From: Heterostelium multicystogenum
Lineage: Eukaryota > Evosea > Eumycetozoa > Acytosteliales > Acytosteliaceae
NCBI GenBank assembly: GCA_003667245.1
Contig: RCNN01000001.1
Coordinates: 186,001-250,000 of the forward strand
Direction: 5' to 3'
DNA length: 64,000 bases
The position numbers and the translations under genes were made by a program. Within the stretch, counting starts at the first letter, position 1. Each line of letters starts with the position of its first letter. The notes under the pieces are model-generated. The model was not told where the DNA came from, did no database searches, and worked only from the letters and a program-made list of their open reading frames with translations. This document shows positions 38,013-50,800 of this stretch, piece by piece.

Positions 38013-39375
38013 CTATAACTGTCGTAGTGATAGAGTAATAGAAGCAATATCCATTGGTGTTTTAAGCCAGGGATGGTTGATTGCATCCTCGGCTTTCAAT
38101 CTCTGATTGGGATCTACAGTAAGTAGACCCCTTATAAAATCTTTTGCATCGGCAGACACGTCGTTCCAGTGATAGCTATCAAGTTGTATTGACCCTCCAT
38201 GATGGATCGTCGCAGCTTTGGTGTATTCTCGTTAAACATCACCCAAAATGGAGTGGTTGTTGATTTGATCTTCTTCATAGAACATATCGTCTGACACAAA
38301 CGGCGTGTAGCCACACAACATAGTGTAGACGATGATTCCAACTGCCCACATGTCAACAGCCGTTGTTTGATTCTTTGCATTGGACAGTATTTCTGGTGCC
38401 TCATAGCCAAGTGTACCCGATGGCAAGTTTGCACTGTTAATATTACTGTTTGATCCTTCGACCTGAAGATACCTGGCAAAGCCAAAGTCCAACAATTTCA
38501 TTGAAGAAGGTCCGCTAAACTTAATATTCTCTGGCTTTATATCTCTATGGGCAATATTCTTTTTATGTAAATATAAAAGAGGTTCCAGGATTTGTTTTGA
38601 CAATGGCTCGAGCAGCATTCTCACTAAAAACTCTTCTCTTTAACATTTCATCAAATAATTCATCTCCATCCACACTATTCAATTTTTAGTAAATTATTAC
38701 AATTCATAAATTAATAATGATTATACTTACTAATCCATTATAATATATACATTGTCCAAAGTTAAAAAGCATTCATAAATCTTAATAATATTTGGATGAT
38801 TAAGTGTTTTGATGATTGTTATTTCTTTTGAAATGGTTTTTAAAATGTTTGGTAAATATTTTCTTGGTTGGTATTATCTTTGCTGCAAATCTTTCACCTG
38901 ATTTCTTCTTTGTAACTAAATGGACTGTACATGTTGCACCACTGTTAATTTAATAATATTAGTTAATATATTAATAATTGGATATTTTATTGGATTGTAT
39001 TGACAACATACCTTCCAATCTCTACTCCTAGGAAATAGTTTCTTTAAATTGATTCCTGCTTAAGGTATGGATATGATGTGGTTTATCTGGTGAACCAGGT
39101 TCAGAATCTGAAGTTTCTGCACTACTTCCTCCAGAACCAGAGTAATCTACAAAGTCATCTGTTACCAAAGAGTATCTCTCATGATCATCTTCTATTTGTT
39201 CCTGCTCCTGTTCCAATTTCCATTTTAGTTGGCATGAAAAACTAAAAGTGGAATCACTGTCTCTTTTTAACAATCTAGTATACCATTTCGAAGGCGATTT
39301 TCTGGGAGAAATAATTGAATTTCTGAGCTGACTAATATTAAATGGTAATTTAGGAACTTGATCAATGATTTCCAT
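38013..39375 (-). CDS. Serine/threonine protein kinase, CAMK type
   Basis: Starts at 39375 with a Ser-rich N-terminal extension of about 110 residues. Kinase motifs read in order on the minus strand: FAAKII (ATP-binding Lys), HRDIKPEN (catalytic loop), LLDFGFARY (DFG), SGTLGYEAPE (APE, with the usual C/T replaced), DMWAVGIIVYTMLCGYTPF, and a C-lobe end LTVDPNQRL. The pattern GYEAPE and VDMWAVGIIVYTMLCGYTPF is CaMK/DAPK-like. At least three introns are seen (near 39010, 38940 and 38730-38660). Frame shifts lie at the T-run 38859-38862 and near 38245 and 38160. Substrate unknown. Confidence 0.85.
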
Positions 39376-41736
39376 TTTGAATAATTATAAAATAAATAGT
39401 GAATAATAAATAAATAAAATAAATAAATTATAATACTAAATAATTATTAATATTTAGTTTAAAGGAATGGAATTAAAAAATAATTTAGTAAGTATTGTGA
39501 AGGTTTTTGTTGAATTAATTGATTTAAAAAAATTGGAAACAAGAGTTTAGAATTATTATTTTTAATTTTGATGTAGTACTATTTATTTCTAGAAAATATT
39601 CCAATAATTTTAATCTAATAGAAATTAGGAGTATTTAATTGATAATGATGATGGATAATGGAGCTTGTGTTAATAAAGACTAAAAGTAAAATGATGAAAT
39701 ATTATAATATAAATATATTTATATAGTCTATTAATATTGAGTTACAAATTCAATAGTTTGACAGTGGATTACAATGATAAAAAATATCCAATCCAATTAT
39801 ATTATTTAATTTTATTTGTTCAATTGTGATATTATTTATTTTATGTAATCTATTAAATACCCAAGATGACAATATATTATTTCTATATATATAAAAAATT
39901 AGATCAACATCAATAAGATTTAGTAATTATCATATATCAATGATTTGATTTGATTACCAAATGTCTTATTGATTTTGAAAATAAAACATTAGATTTGGAT
40001 ATTTGATAAATATTTTGTAATAAAATGTTAACAATTATAATAAATAAGCATTTATTATTATTATTTGTGATTATTATTCTTATTTTATTTTAAATACTGT
40101 CAATATAAGTTAGTTTATAATTGTGTGTAATTGTATGTGATCAATATATGTATATTTAACTTTATTATTAAATATAAAAGTAAGAATGATGACTATATTA
40201 CTGAATGATGATGGAGGTGATGATGACAGATTTTTCATTTTTTTGATTGGACAGTATATTATCCAAAAATAAATTAATTTAATGTGTTGTTGTTTTTTGT
40301 ACCCTAGATATATATTATTTACTGATGAAAGTGATATGTGTGGATTAAAAATTTCAACACCAGTGTGTTAATATTTCTTAACCCAAATGTAAAGAAGTAT
40401 TAAAATTATTTCTAAAGTTAAATTCTGAATTGTACTAATTTTACTTAGCTTGTTATATATTGACTGTCTAGCAACAATGTTTGAAATTTCAAAACACTTG
40501 GTGTTTCTAACTTCATTTTAACCAAACCTTTGCTTAATTTGTAGTGATTTAACAACAATAACGATTTTTGAAGCTTACATACTTTTTATCAAAATTTTTA
40601 TTGATCATCAACCTAGACTATATAGTTTTTGAAGAATATTATGATGGGGTTCCAACACCATCAAGCAATCATTCCAAATTAATTAAAAACAATGGGTACT
40701 ACACTAAATGAAACATTATCCAAAGAGTAATTATAAATTAACTTAAAATGTTTTAATGTTATTAACAAAATAAATAACTAAAATTATTTCAATTCTTTAC
40801 AAATAATAAAAAGTATAGATATATAAGTTAAGATAATAGAAATGCAAAGTTTCTAAAGAAATATCTCTAATAGAATTTGAATTGATAAATAGTAGAATGA
40901 ACATTCATTCATTTATGATATCATTTCTGTAGTCATTCTACTTTGGGTTTTTCTGAAATGTAATGACATTTTATAAATTTAGTAATATTGTTGTTGTTAA
41001 TGTTGTTGAATGAATTGGTTAAGGTAGTGGGGTGAAGATGTTATGCCTTAAATATAATGTTTAAATCTTACCAATGAGACTAAATATAAATAAATTAATT
41101 TACAAGAGCAATAACTACATACAACAGGAGATATCAATACCCTTGCATCCAGTTTTCGAATAAATACTTGAATATTAAGATTCTATGATGCAACCTTGTG
41201 ATATTATTTTAAATTAATTCATTAATTTGTTTTTTAAAACAAAATGCCTGGGAACAAGGTAGTTACAACCACTTGATTTTAATTTAACAAATTCAAAAAG
41301 AGAGAATAAAACCAAAAAGGTAAAAGCAAAATTACAAATATTTATATTTTTATTTAAAATTTCATTGAAAATAATTTGAAAAGGTTTTTACACTTGTTTT
41401 AATCGTCATAATATTTATTCTAAACTATCTTGAATTTGAAATGTAATAATAAATGATGTATATCTTTAAATTAGAAAATAGAAATAACCTAGTTTAGATT
41501 GGTTTATACTTAAACAAAGTCTTTTTGAACAAAATGAATCTTCTTTTATTGTGTAGTTTTGCACAACAGATAATGTAGGGGGTTAAGTTATAATAAACAC
41601 ACCAGAATAAAAATCAAAAAAAATAACAAAATACAAATAAACATCCAATTCAACTTCTCACAAGTGATCTGATTGATGATATCTTGTTGAATTCAATCGT
41701 ATTGTTTATTTATTTATTTATTAATATTCAAAATTA
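39376..41736. other. Longest gene-free region in the window (2.4 kb)
   Basis: Very AT-rich throughout, with runs of TTATTA and AATAAA and no open frame of note on either strand. I see no tRNA, no clear repeat family and no strong hairpin. Confidence 0.5.
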
Positions 41737-42351
41737 ATGATATTAAGATTATTGAAGAAAACTATAGTACTGTACTTGATTCTTTTAATATGTATTGGAG
41801 AGTTTGAATCAGTTGCATATGGTAAAACTTACCAATACAAAGTCAAAGAAAACAGTACAGCAGTATAATAAACAAATAGAAGAGGAAAAGAGTCTACACT
41901 TATGATAATCCTGAAAAAAGTATTACATTTTCCATTTGGAGAAATCTGCTCAATTTATTTCACCTGCCGAGGGTAAATTTGTCAAATAATTGTTGTTGTT
42001 TATTAGATGGAAATGTACTAATTCTTTACATTTAAGCAACTACAATGGCAGGTAAGGTAAATGAAGGCAGAGTTGGGGTGGATGGACAAGTCGAGCCCCT
42101 AGAACCATCAATGATGAACATCAATCATTACCAATCAAAACATAGAAATGATAAATCCAAAATAGATGATCGAAAGTTTAGAAATGCTCAAAGTGGCAAG
42201 TTATTTAATGTATTTGATGGAATTCCTGCCTTTTGAATTTAAGGAGGCTAAACCAGAGAACATCGTTCATACCAGTGGACATGGATACATACCCAAAAAA
42301 CCAACCACAAATGAATTCTCAAAGAAGATTCCATCAAAAATAGAATTGTAA
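41737..42351 (+). CDS. Small secreted or membrane protein, unknown
   Basis: The ATG at 41737 opens a signal-like N-terminus (RLLKKTIVLYLILLICIGEF) followed by AYGKTYQYKVKENS. After a frame break near 41865 the coding resumes (VYTYDNPEKSITFSIWRNLL) up to a GTAAAT donor at about 41973. A second segment, 42045-42351, has KSKIDDRKFRNAQSGKLFN and, after a one-base shift at the T-run near 42231, EFKEAKPENIVHTSGHGY. I assume these form one gene, but the junctions are not settled and two small genes are possible. No family recognised. Confidence 0.45.
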
Positions 42352-42820
42352 TAATATAATAATAATAATTTAAATGAAGACCAAAAAGTATTAAAATAAA
42401 TCGAGTTCAAAAATGAAGTTGGTTAATAAAAAAATGAATGAAAGAAATCTATAGCCCATTGTTTGATCTGAAAAAGCATCGAATCTGTCAAACTTTGAAA
42501 AAACCAAAGTTAATGTTAATAAAGAAGGGTGACCAGCAGCATATTTATAGATCCATCCTGCATGCTTATGGGGTGGTGCCAAGAACAACAATTGAGAAAC
42601 GACTGGAAATATCTCTTTATCATTTAAGATTCAATTGATAATACTACATTATTAATGTGGAGACACAGCAGTCTGTTGTTGTTGTTGTTGTTGTGTTTAT
42701 TTATATGAATTTGATAATTGACACTTATATATTCTTAAAAATATCATTATAAATATTATGTGTTGTATATGTATTTATCATATGTCTTTCTTGTTTATAG
42801 CTAAACAAACAAACTAAACT
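42352..42820. other. Intergenic upstream of the proton channel
   Basis: Contains a short TTG repeat near 42675 and AT-rich promoter DNA. The plus-strand open frame 42438-42638 has no family features and sits in likely 3' UTR and promoter DNA. Confidence 0.45.
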
Positions 42821-43823
42821 ATGAGCTATAACTATAATGGAAATACACATGGTGGTGGAAGTACCAGAGGTGGAAATGCTAACGATAGCTATTTTCCACC
42901 CAATACTTACCAGGCTGCTTCTCCACCAACGGGATCATCAAACACAGACATTCGAGTCTTCTCCTACATTCTCTTCCGATAGCAGTAGTAGTGGCAACAA
43001 CACACCAGAGAGTGTAGTTGGTGAAGCTATTTCCTCTTTGCAAAGAGATGATGCGATGTATATACCTAGGAAAAGAAAGAAGAATGAACATATAATAGAT
43101 TATAAATTCCCATTTCACTTTGCTTTCCACAGGCCTCATCATATTAAGAGAGCGTATGTAATTTAAATTGATAATATATTGAAGGCAACCATAGGTTAAG
43201 ACTAACTTGTTATATAAAATAGAAAATGGAGATATAAATTAGGCCACTGGATAGAGAGTAACAAAGTACAGACTTTTATAGTTGTCTTGATTTGTCTCGA
43301 TTTAATTATTGCTGTTGTAGAGATGTTCTTAGAGGAATCATTTAAAAGGTAACTATTTATACCAACTTTCAGTATACTTATTACTGAACGACTAATTGTC
43401 ATGAAAAGATGTAAAGAAGAACATGAGATTCCACACGCAGTTGAATCTGCAGAAAGTGCCCTTAGAGTCATCACACTAGTAGTATGTACTAGAGGCTACT
43501 TAATGATAAAAATCAACATACTTATTAATCAATCTAATTGTCAGATATTAGGAATCCAAGAGGTGGAGATATTGTTATTGATGGTTGCATTTGGAAGGGA
43601 TTTCCTGTTCCATCCTCTATACATATTGGACTTTATTGTCATTACAACTTCGATAGTAATAGATATTGTATTTCGTGATAATGCGGGTGCTCTTTTAGTC
43701 ATATTCAGATTGTGGCGTGTCATTCGAATTGGACATGGTATAGCAATTAGTGTTGAGGATCATGATGAAAGGAAATATGATATCTTAAAGAAAAAGTACA
43801 AAGAATTGAAAAAGATCTACTGA
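42821..43823 (+). CDS. hvcn1: Voltage-gated proton channel (Hv1/HVCN1 family)
   Basis: Four-helix voltage-sensor protein that conducts protons. Exons 42821-43153, 43223-43348, 43373-43481 and 43545-43823. The N-terminus is Gly/Ser-rich. S1 is TFIVVLICLDLIIAVVEMFL, with the Asp of ICLDLII at the position of the selectivity-filter Asp. S2 begins near LRVITLVV, S3 is LYILDFIVITTSIVIDIVF, and S4 is VIFRLWRVIRIGHGI with three Arg at three-residue spacing. A charged coiled-coil-like tail follows. The S4 Asn after the third Arg in the human protein is His here. A one-base shift near 42945 separates the first residues from the rest. The stop at 43821 may be another shift, since Thr-rich coding continues beyond. 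Probably in contractile-vacuole, endosomal or plasma membrane. Confidence 0.9.
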
Positions 43824-44109
43824 AGGTATGAGAAGTAAGGACATCACCGACTATGACGATAACAAAACAATAACAACATTAACAAGGACAACAACAACAA
43901 CAACAACAAGAAATCTAGTAAAAATAAGAAACAGTTAGAAGTAATAGTTCCTGATACAAAATAATTACCAAAAGTCTATAATTAGGACCTTCCTCGATAT
44001 AATACATTAAGTTTATTATAAAATAGATAATTAGATAATAAATCAACTTGTTATATCTAGACCGATATAAATATTTACAAGTAATGTTTGGTTGTTGATG
44101 TTATTACAG

Positions 44110-45168
44110 CTATATTTTGTAGAGATGTGGTCTCCTGTGCTCGTGCACAGGCATGTTTTGTCGAGTCGAGTCAATCAGTGATAGGTCAATGTCGGCTGTG
44201 ATTAATTCCAGTTTCATTGTCTGCAAGCTCTGCAACAATATCGCCCCATGGCGAGATGACTATACTGTGACCATAAGATTCTCTTTTGCTGTGGTGTTGT
44301 CCAGTTTGTGCAGCTGCAATGACATAGCACTGGTTTTCAATGGCTCTTGCTCGGAGCAGTATATGCCAGTGTGCCTCCCCTGTTCTCTTCATGAATGGCC
44401 GATGGCACCAAGAGAATTTTGCGCACCTTGTTTTGTAAGAGAGGAGTACACCTCTGGGAATCGGAGGTCATAACAAATCGACAGACCAAGTTTGCCAATC
44501 GGGCTATCGCAAGTGACCAGCTCACTACCCGCTACTACAACAGTGCTTTCTTTCATCTTAACACCCTTTGATGGAATATCGACATCGAAGAGATGCATCT
44601 TGTGGTAGTCGATCTAATCTGGCCTCTGTCATCGATGATCAAATGGGTATTTCGAATATGCTCTGGGTCGTTGTCTATCTTCTCGTGGAATCCACCAAGT
44701 GATAGCCAAATCTTGTTGTCAGCTGCTAGCGAGCGGAACTTTGTGATGGTTTCACCTTGCAGTGATTCAGCATTTGTCACGTGATTCGAATTGGTGAACA
44801 CCTCCGCCACAGAAAGCAAAGTTCTCCGGCAAACACAGCATCTTTGCATTCTTGGCAACGGCTGCTTCGACCAACTTCTTGCATACTTCGAAATTCTTTT
44901 CTTTAGAGTTGACACTAGTCAACTGTCCAACAGCCACTCTCAACATACTTTTGCCACTACTGATGCTGCTACTATTCATTTTTAGATTGGAAGAGACTCC
45001 ACTTGAGAATGCTGATGATAATTGAACTGATTGGTTCTTTAATAATAGTATATGTCGATAGTTCTTCAAAGGTATGCTACGTGACAAAGTAAAACAGCTG
45101 TCGTAACATTTCACTGATGAAACCGCACTCCAAATCAAGATGTAAATGAAATTGAAATGATTTACCAA
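44110..45168 (-). CDS. nit1: Nitrilase-family amidase NIT1 (deaminated-glutathione amidase)
   Basis: Hydrolyses deaminated glutathione, a metabolite-repair role. The catalytic triad is visible: Glu in LCLPENFAF, Lys in the [11 protein letters not shown] segment (split by a shift near 44610), and Cys in [44 protein letters not shown] and the terminal [11 protein letters not shown] complete the family pattern. No introns seen. The open frame starts at 45168 with a hydrophobic and Ser-rich leader of about 75 residues; an internal ATG at about 44944 ([13 protein letters not shown]) would give the cytosolic length, so mitochondrial and cytosolic forms are both possible. Frame shifts near 44810, 44610, 44400 and 44195. 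Confidence 0.9.
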
Positions 45169-45682
45169 AATTTATTTAATAAACCAACCGAGCAGACACG
45201 AAGAGCTCGATTGGCCAAATCATTATGAAAAATAGATATAAATCAGTTGATTGATGATCAGATGATTGAATTATCATCTGCTATATTAGTTTTTTATTCT
45301 TAGAATTTCAAATCATGAGCCTCTCGAGAGTCACTCATCACCTAGAAAGAACTTAGTTATAGGATCAGAGTATAGAGTCACTTTCTTAACTTCATATATA
45401 AGAAGTTCTTCTAGTCATGCATAAGATGACTAACTGAATGTTGGTGGTTCTGAAAATAATATAATTATTATAACAGAGTGGTAGTGGTTGACTTTTTTTT
45501 GATCAAATTATGTATAATTTCAGGGTGCTAATTTTAAATTAATAATATTACACCAGATTTATTATTATAATTATAATTATTATTATTATTATTACTGTTT
45601 CTATTTCTTTTTGAAACAAATAGAGAAAAGTATTATTACTAATAAAAATATTATTATTATTAATAATAATTTTGTTATAATA
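45169..45682. other. Intergenic, divergent promoters
   Basis: Between NIT1 (minus) and the ankyrin-like gene (plus). Holds a perfect CTCTCGAGAG palindrome at 45321-45330 and an inverted repeat at 45342-45414; the rest is AT-rich with ATT runs. Confidence 0.5.
45342..45414. repeat. Inverted repeat, 12 bp with one bulge
   Basis: CTAGAAAGAACTT (45342-45354) pairs with AAGTTCTTCTAG (45403-45414), leaving one A unpaired. The loop is 48 bases. Confidence 0.75.
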
Positions 45683-47388
45683 ATGACTCTAGATCAATCG
45701 TTTAAATTCGTTCTGCATTCTCTGGTACTGAGAAATAAGATCTTTCAGGAAGTAAGGGAGATCCACAAAAGAACCGTTCCCCTAGGCAAAATAAATGGCT
45801 GTGATTGGAACGATCTTGCCTGCTTTCCAAAACCTGCTGATCAAATTAAACTACATAGATAGATACAAACAGATCTATAATAAGATCCTCAGATGTGGTG
45901 ATACTAATGATCCTGTTATCAGTGCTTTTAAGGCAATGTACAAGCAATCCTTTTTGGTGGTGTTGGAGTACCAGAGTATGGAAGCTTTAAGATTCCTGCA
46001 TGAAGTCAATCAAATAGATCATCGATATTTAAGTAGTATTAAATCTTTGGAAATGATTAGGTATTTGCATTTTTTTGAAGATAGCATGCTGAGAATGCAT
46101 GGCACTAAAGTAATGGACTTGGCTGCTTCCGACAACCTGGAGGTAGTTAAATTTCTGCACGAGAATAGAACGGAAGGATGCACCGCTCATGCAATGGACT
46201 CGGCTTCACAATTTGGAAAGCTAGATATTGTCCAGTTCTTCATGAGAATAGAACTGAGGGCTGCACCAAACATGCAATGAAGTTTGCCGCAATGAATGGG
46301 CATCTGGATATTGTCAAGTTCCTTCATAAAAATAGAACAGAAGGAGTTTTAGACAATATCACTGGAATCGTAGCCACAAATGGACACTTTGAGGTTTTAA
46401 AATATCTTTTGGATAACACCGAACAAGTCATTCCAAAAGATGCCTTCATAAATTCTGCCAAGAATGGAGACCTAGATATTGTAAGATATCTACATGAGAT
46501 TACCACCGGTGAATTTACAAAAGATGAAATGGATTTGGCTGCACTGAATGGAAAATTGGATGTAGTCAAGTTTCTACATGAAAAAACGAACCGAAGGTTG
46601 CACAGTCCAGGCAATGGATAATGCTGCAAAGAATGGCCATCTGGAGGTCGTAAAGTTCCTTCATTACAATAGAACCGAGGGCTGCACCAGTTTGGCACTT
46701 CACGAAGCAGCTGTTGGTGGACACTTTGAATTAACCAAGTTTTTTAAATGAGAATAGGTCCGAAGGATGTCTCCCAACTACACTGGAACATACAATCCAC
46801 AAAAAGCATTTTGAAATTTTCCTTTACCTCTACAAGAACAGAACTGATCTTTCGTTTGAATGGAGCCCGAGGATGGTCGACCAGTTTGCCCGGTGCCAAG
46901 ATCCGACAGCACTTCAATGGGTAAAAGAAAACACCACGATTCAGTTTACAAGCAACGCCTATCGCTACGCAGTCGAATCGTCCAGCCTCTCAGTACTCAA
47001 ATGGCTTCATGAAAATACTACCAACCCCTTCCCAAAGCATTTAATCGATGATGCATCTATGCAGGACAGCTGCGATGTGAACATAGTCAAGTATTTGCAT
47101 GAAAATGGGGCAACAGCTTCGAGTATGGCCATGAATTCAACACTTGATTTATCGATTTTGCAATTCCTCCACTTCAACCGAACTGAAGGATGCACCAGAG
47201 CAGCAATGGAAAATGCAATCAACTATGATAATATCCCTATCATCAAATTCCTTGATCAAAATAGAACAGAACACTTGTCACCTAATTTCAACCCTCCATT
47301 CAAACCGTCACGTAATTTTACAAGCAGACTTAAAACTCATCAAACACTATGGTCTGTAATTAAAGTTGATCCTAAGTTCGACTCTTGA
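45683..47388 (+). CDS. Ankyrin-like repeat protein of the dictyostelid FLHENRTEGCT type
   Basis: Repeats of about 32 residues carry the pattern (A)-(M)-D-x-A-A-x-x-G-x-L-(D/E)-V-V-K-F-L-H-E-N-R-T-E-G-C-T. The helix-turn-helix spacing and GHLDIVKFLH wording are those of ankyrin-like repeats. At least eight copies run from about 46100 to 47270. The N-terminal part before 46000 is helical with no repeat. Frame shifts near 45800, 46240, 46605 and 46740 break the reading, each inside an otherwise regular repeat. Function would be protein binding; no partner domain (F-box, kinase, membrane span) is seen. ATG at 45683. Confidence 0.75.
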
Positions 47389-47892
47389 TACTATCAGCCA
47401 AAGTCCCTGAATATAGACTAGTACCATTGCCCCTCTAGATTTGATGTGGCAAATTTGGTAGAGTTGCAACAATTCAATAGTTGAACATAAATTCAAAATT
47501 TCCACTAAAAGTTGGAAAATCAAAAAACAAAATCCCAATAACGGTCATATGACACACTTGTAAGACAGCCAAACCACATTATCCTCAGAATATTAGTTAT
47601 AAATAAAATCTGTATATATCTATCTATCTATTTATTTATCTTGTTATTATTACATTTAATATTGTATTAAAACTTAAAATTAGAATAGTAATAGGATTAG
47701 ATAACTATTCTATTACACAATAATAATATATAGGAGGCAATTCAATTTCTTGGAATCTAACATAATCTAATATAAAAATTTGTTTTTCACACATTACCCG
47801 CCCTTTTTAGTTAAGTTTAATTACAATTGCCAGAACATCGATTGTGTTCCGTGTTTGCTTCTGCTTTAAGATTACCATTTACGATAACTGCA
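47389..47892. other. Intergenic
   Basis: AT-rich stretch with TATC repeats near 47617-47640. No gene seen. Confidence 0.45.
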
Positions 47893-50800
47893 ATGATTAT
47901 GACAAGTAAACAACCAAAGTAAGTAATCTGTATATCACAATAAATAGCGAAATGCTACTACACTTTTACATCAAGGCAATCTTTACTAAACTCATTCTTA
48001 CTCAATATTAGTTTCATTTCAAATATCCACCCGCAACCTCAGCAGCAGCAGCAACAGCAGCAACAACAACAACACAACCAACAGCATTTCAACAATGATT
48101 TTTCAAAGAGATTGAACCATGGTTTCATTGGCAAACCTCCTCCACCACCAGCACCAGCTGGTAATCTACATAACTTTAGACAAAACTTGCAGAATAAACT
48201 ACCTGCTTCTAGTAGTAGCATGAGTAGTGGAGTTGGCAGTAGTCCTATGTATGGTTCGAATGTAAATGTAGTGAGGGGTGGGATAAAGATTGCTGCATCG
48301 CCATTGAAACCATCTCCCTTTCAGTCAAAGAAACTTCCTTTAACAAATCGAACTTTTCCTCAACAACAGCAACCGTTTCAGCAGCAATCACTACAACAAC
48401 AACAACAACAACAGCAACAACAACCATCTCAATATGATAGTTCTTCGCAGTTTATACAAACACCTAGTTTTGCAGGTCACATAAATGGCCACCAACAACA
48501 ACAGTTTCAACAGCCTCTACCACAAAAAACCGATGCATATTTCATCAATCTCACTACCACCTCCTGTTAAAACTGCCAAACTGCTACCAATGCAAAAACA
48601 TCCACAGCTGCCTCCAGTGCAACCAAAACCACAACAACAACAACAACAGCCGCAGCAACAGCAACAGCAACTTAATACAACCTCGTTTGGATCTGTTTCA
48701 AAAAATGACGATGATGACTGGTTTAGTGATATAGACACAAGTATGACAATTGATACTCCTCAAAAACCACAACAACAGCAACAATTGGCGCTGTACAATC
48801 ATGGAGGAAATACAATGGATGATGAGATAATGGATTTGCCACAACCAGATTCGGAAGAGTTGAAATCATTGAGAGAGAAGTTGGAGGAGATGAAAAAAGG
48901 CAATGGCCGATAGAGATAGGGAAATTGGTGAGAAAGTAAAGTTGATACATCAGTTGCAACTCAATTCTGTAAAAGACAAAGAATTAGAGCGTGAACGTGA
49001 AAAAGAAAGGGAGGAGGAGAGGAAACGCGAGAAAGAAAGAGAGCGCGAGCTGGAAAGGGAAAGAGACAAAGAAAAAGAGAAGATGGCAACAGAGAAGCGA
49101 CAAAGAGAGACTATCACTGCTGAACTGAACGAAGTGAAAAAAAAACAGAAAACAGAGCAACTAACAGCAATAGCTTCGATGGCTGTAGCTAAAGAAAAGC
49201 TAAAGAAATTGGAACCACGAGAAATCAAAAAGAATGACAGCAGCAGCAGCAACCAAGTAGTGGGTAAACTCTTGGCAAATGCAGACGACAGCAAACCAAG
49301 TATACTGTATTTGATTCCGCCCAATCTCCTCACCAAATTAAATCTGCCTTTGGCTCCACCCCTTGTCAATTTCAGTCGAAGTTTATCATCGTCTTCTCTG
49401 GTGTTGCCACCACCTACTTCTACAAATTCCTCACAGAGGTCATGGTCGACAACCAAACTTAGACTCCCACAACCAACTTCTTCGACTACACCCACATCAA
49501 ACAAACAGAAACAAACCGGAACGAAACAAGCTGGAGCAAATTCGGCCGCCACCAATGACCAGCAACCAATTACCATTGATTTAGAAAACTCACCCAAAGT
49601 ACGACAACAGCTACCTCAGCCTATCAAACAGTCACAAAGCACCACCTCAAAAACTGTCAACAACAATGAACTCGCTTTGATAGGTGAAGACAACTTGGAT
49701 CCAATGAACATCGACGATCAACCCACATCCGACCATTCAATCGAGCAAGCCAGTGAAGAGCTCTACCAAACACTTTCCTATGTCATTTCAAACCAACAGC
49801 CCTGCAGCACCCTTTTGTATAAACTTCTATCCTTCGTAAAGATGACCAACGTAAGCATTTAGCTTTGACACTGTCTTTATTCATCTAATAACACTCAATA
49901 CAAACAGTTATTTCTAGTTGACAAAGCATTGGATGTGATATATCTACTTCTCACAACCTGTAGCGAATGCAGAGAAACATTCATCAAATATGGCACCAAT
50001 AATATCGATAACCAACATCCGAATGGTAACAAAAAGAATAAGTCTTACACATTGAAGACATACAACAATCAATCAGTAACCATATATCAACTGAACAACT
50101 TTAAAAGCAGCAGAATTTGTACATTTACACCTCCACCACATTCACCAACTCCTGCTTCCACCAACGCCAACACAACACAGATCGACAACAACCACAACAA
50201 CAACGATTTACCCCCCAGTTGCGATATACTTCCTTATCTCTTAGATAATTTGAAAAGATTCCAATCCCAACCATCACTGCTAATGAAGATTTGCAAGATA
50301 TCAGTTCTAGCAGCCAATGATTTTAGTGTATTAAAGAAATCCTATGGAGTGTATGATATCATCTATCTTTTAGACTGCATACTACGCAATAGCTTACTAA
50401 CTATTTTATTATATTTGATTCAGATTCCTTCCATTCTATCATCAATCTATTACTACAGCAATACTCCACTCGCAATTCATTGATTTGAAAGAAGCATATT
50501 TTAGTTTAATTGAAGCAACCATATCGGATCAACACCTATATGAACTCGCACAGAAACGATTCAAAGATGACAACCTCGAACGTTCACTCATCGAAAGAAT
50601 CATTATTTTTGATCACAAGACAAAGAAACAGTGAAATGAACCATCTTTTGCGGAGATTAAGATATTCAGCAATCAAAATATTGAACAAAGTCCTTGTACA
50701 ACATAATAATAGCCTATTCACCATTAAAGACTTCTTGTTGAAAAGCACTACCCTTCTCTACCAATCAGAGTACAACGATATCATCAAGGATCTTTCTAGA

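Noticed and set aside
42438..42638. 66-codon plus-strand frame upstream of the proton channel
   Set aside because: No family signature and it lies in probable 3' UTR and promoter DNA; it could be a small gene but I cannot support it.
47893..48110. Expanded CAG/CAA tract considered as a pathogenic-type repeat or CRISPR-like array
   Set aside because: It is a coding poly-Gln tract of the kind common in dictyostelids; there are no spaced direct repeats.
48039..48738. Poly-Cys and poly-Val minus-strand frames
   Set aside because: Antisense of CAG/CAA repeats that encode poly-Gln in the plus-strand gene.
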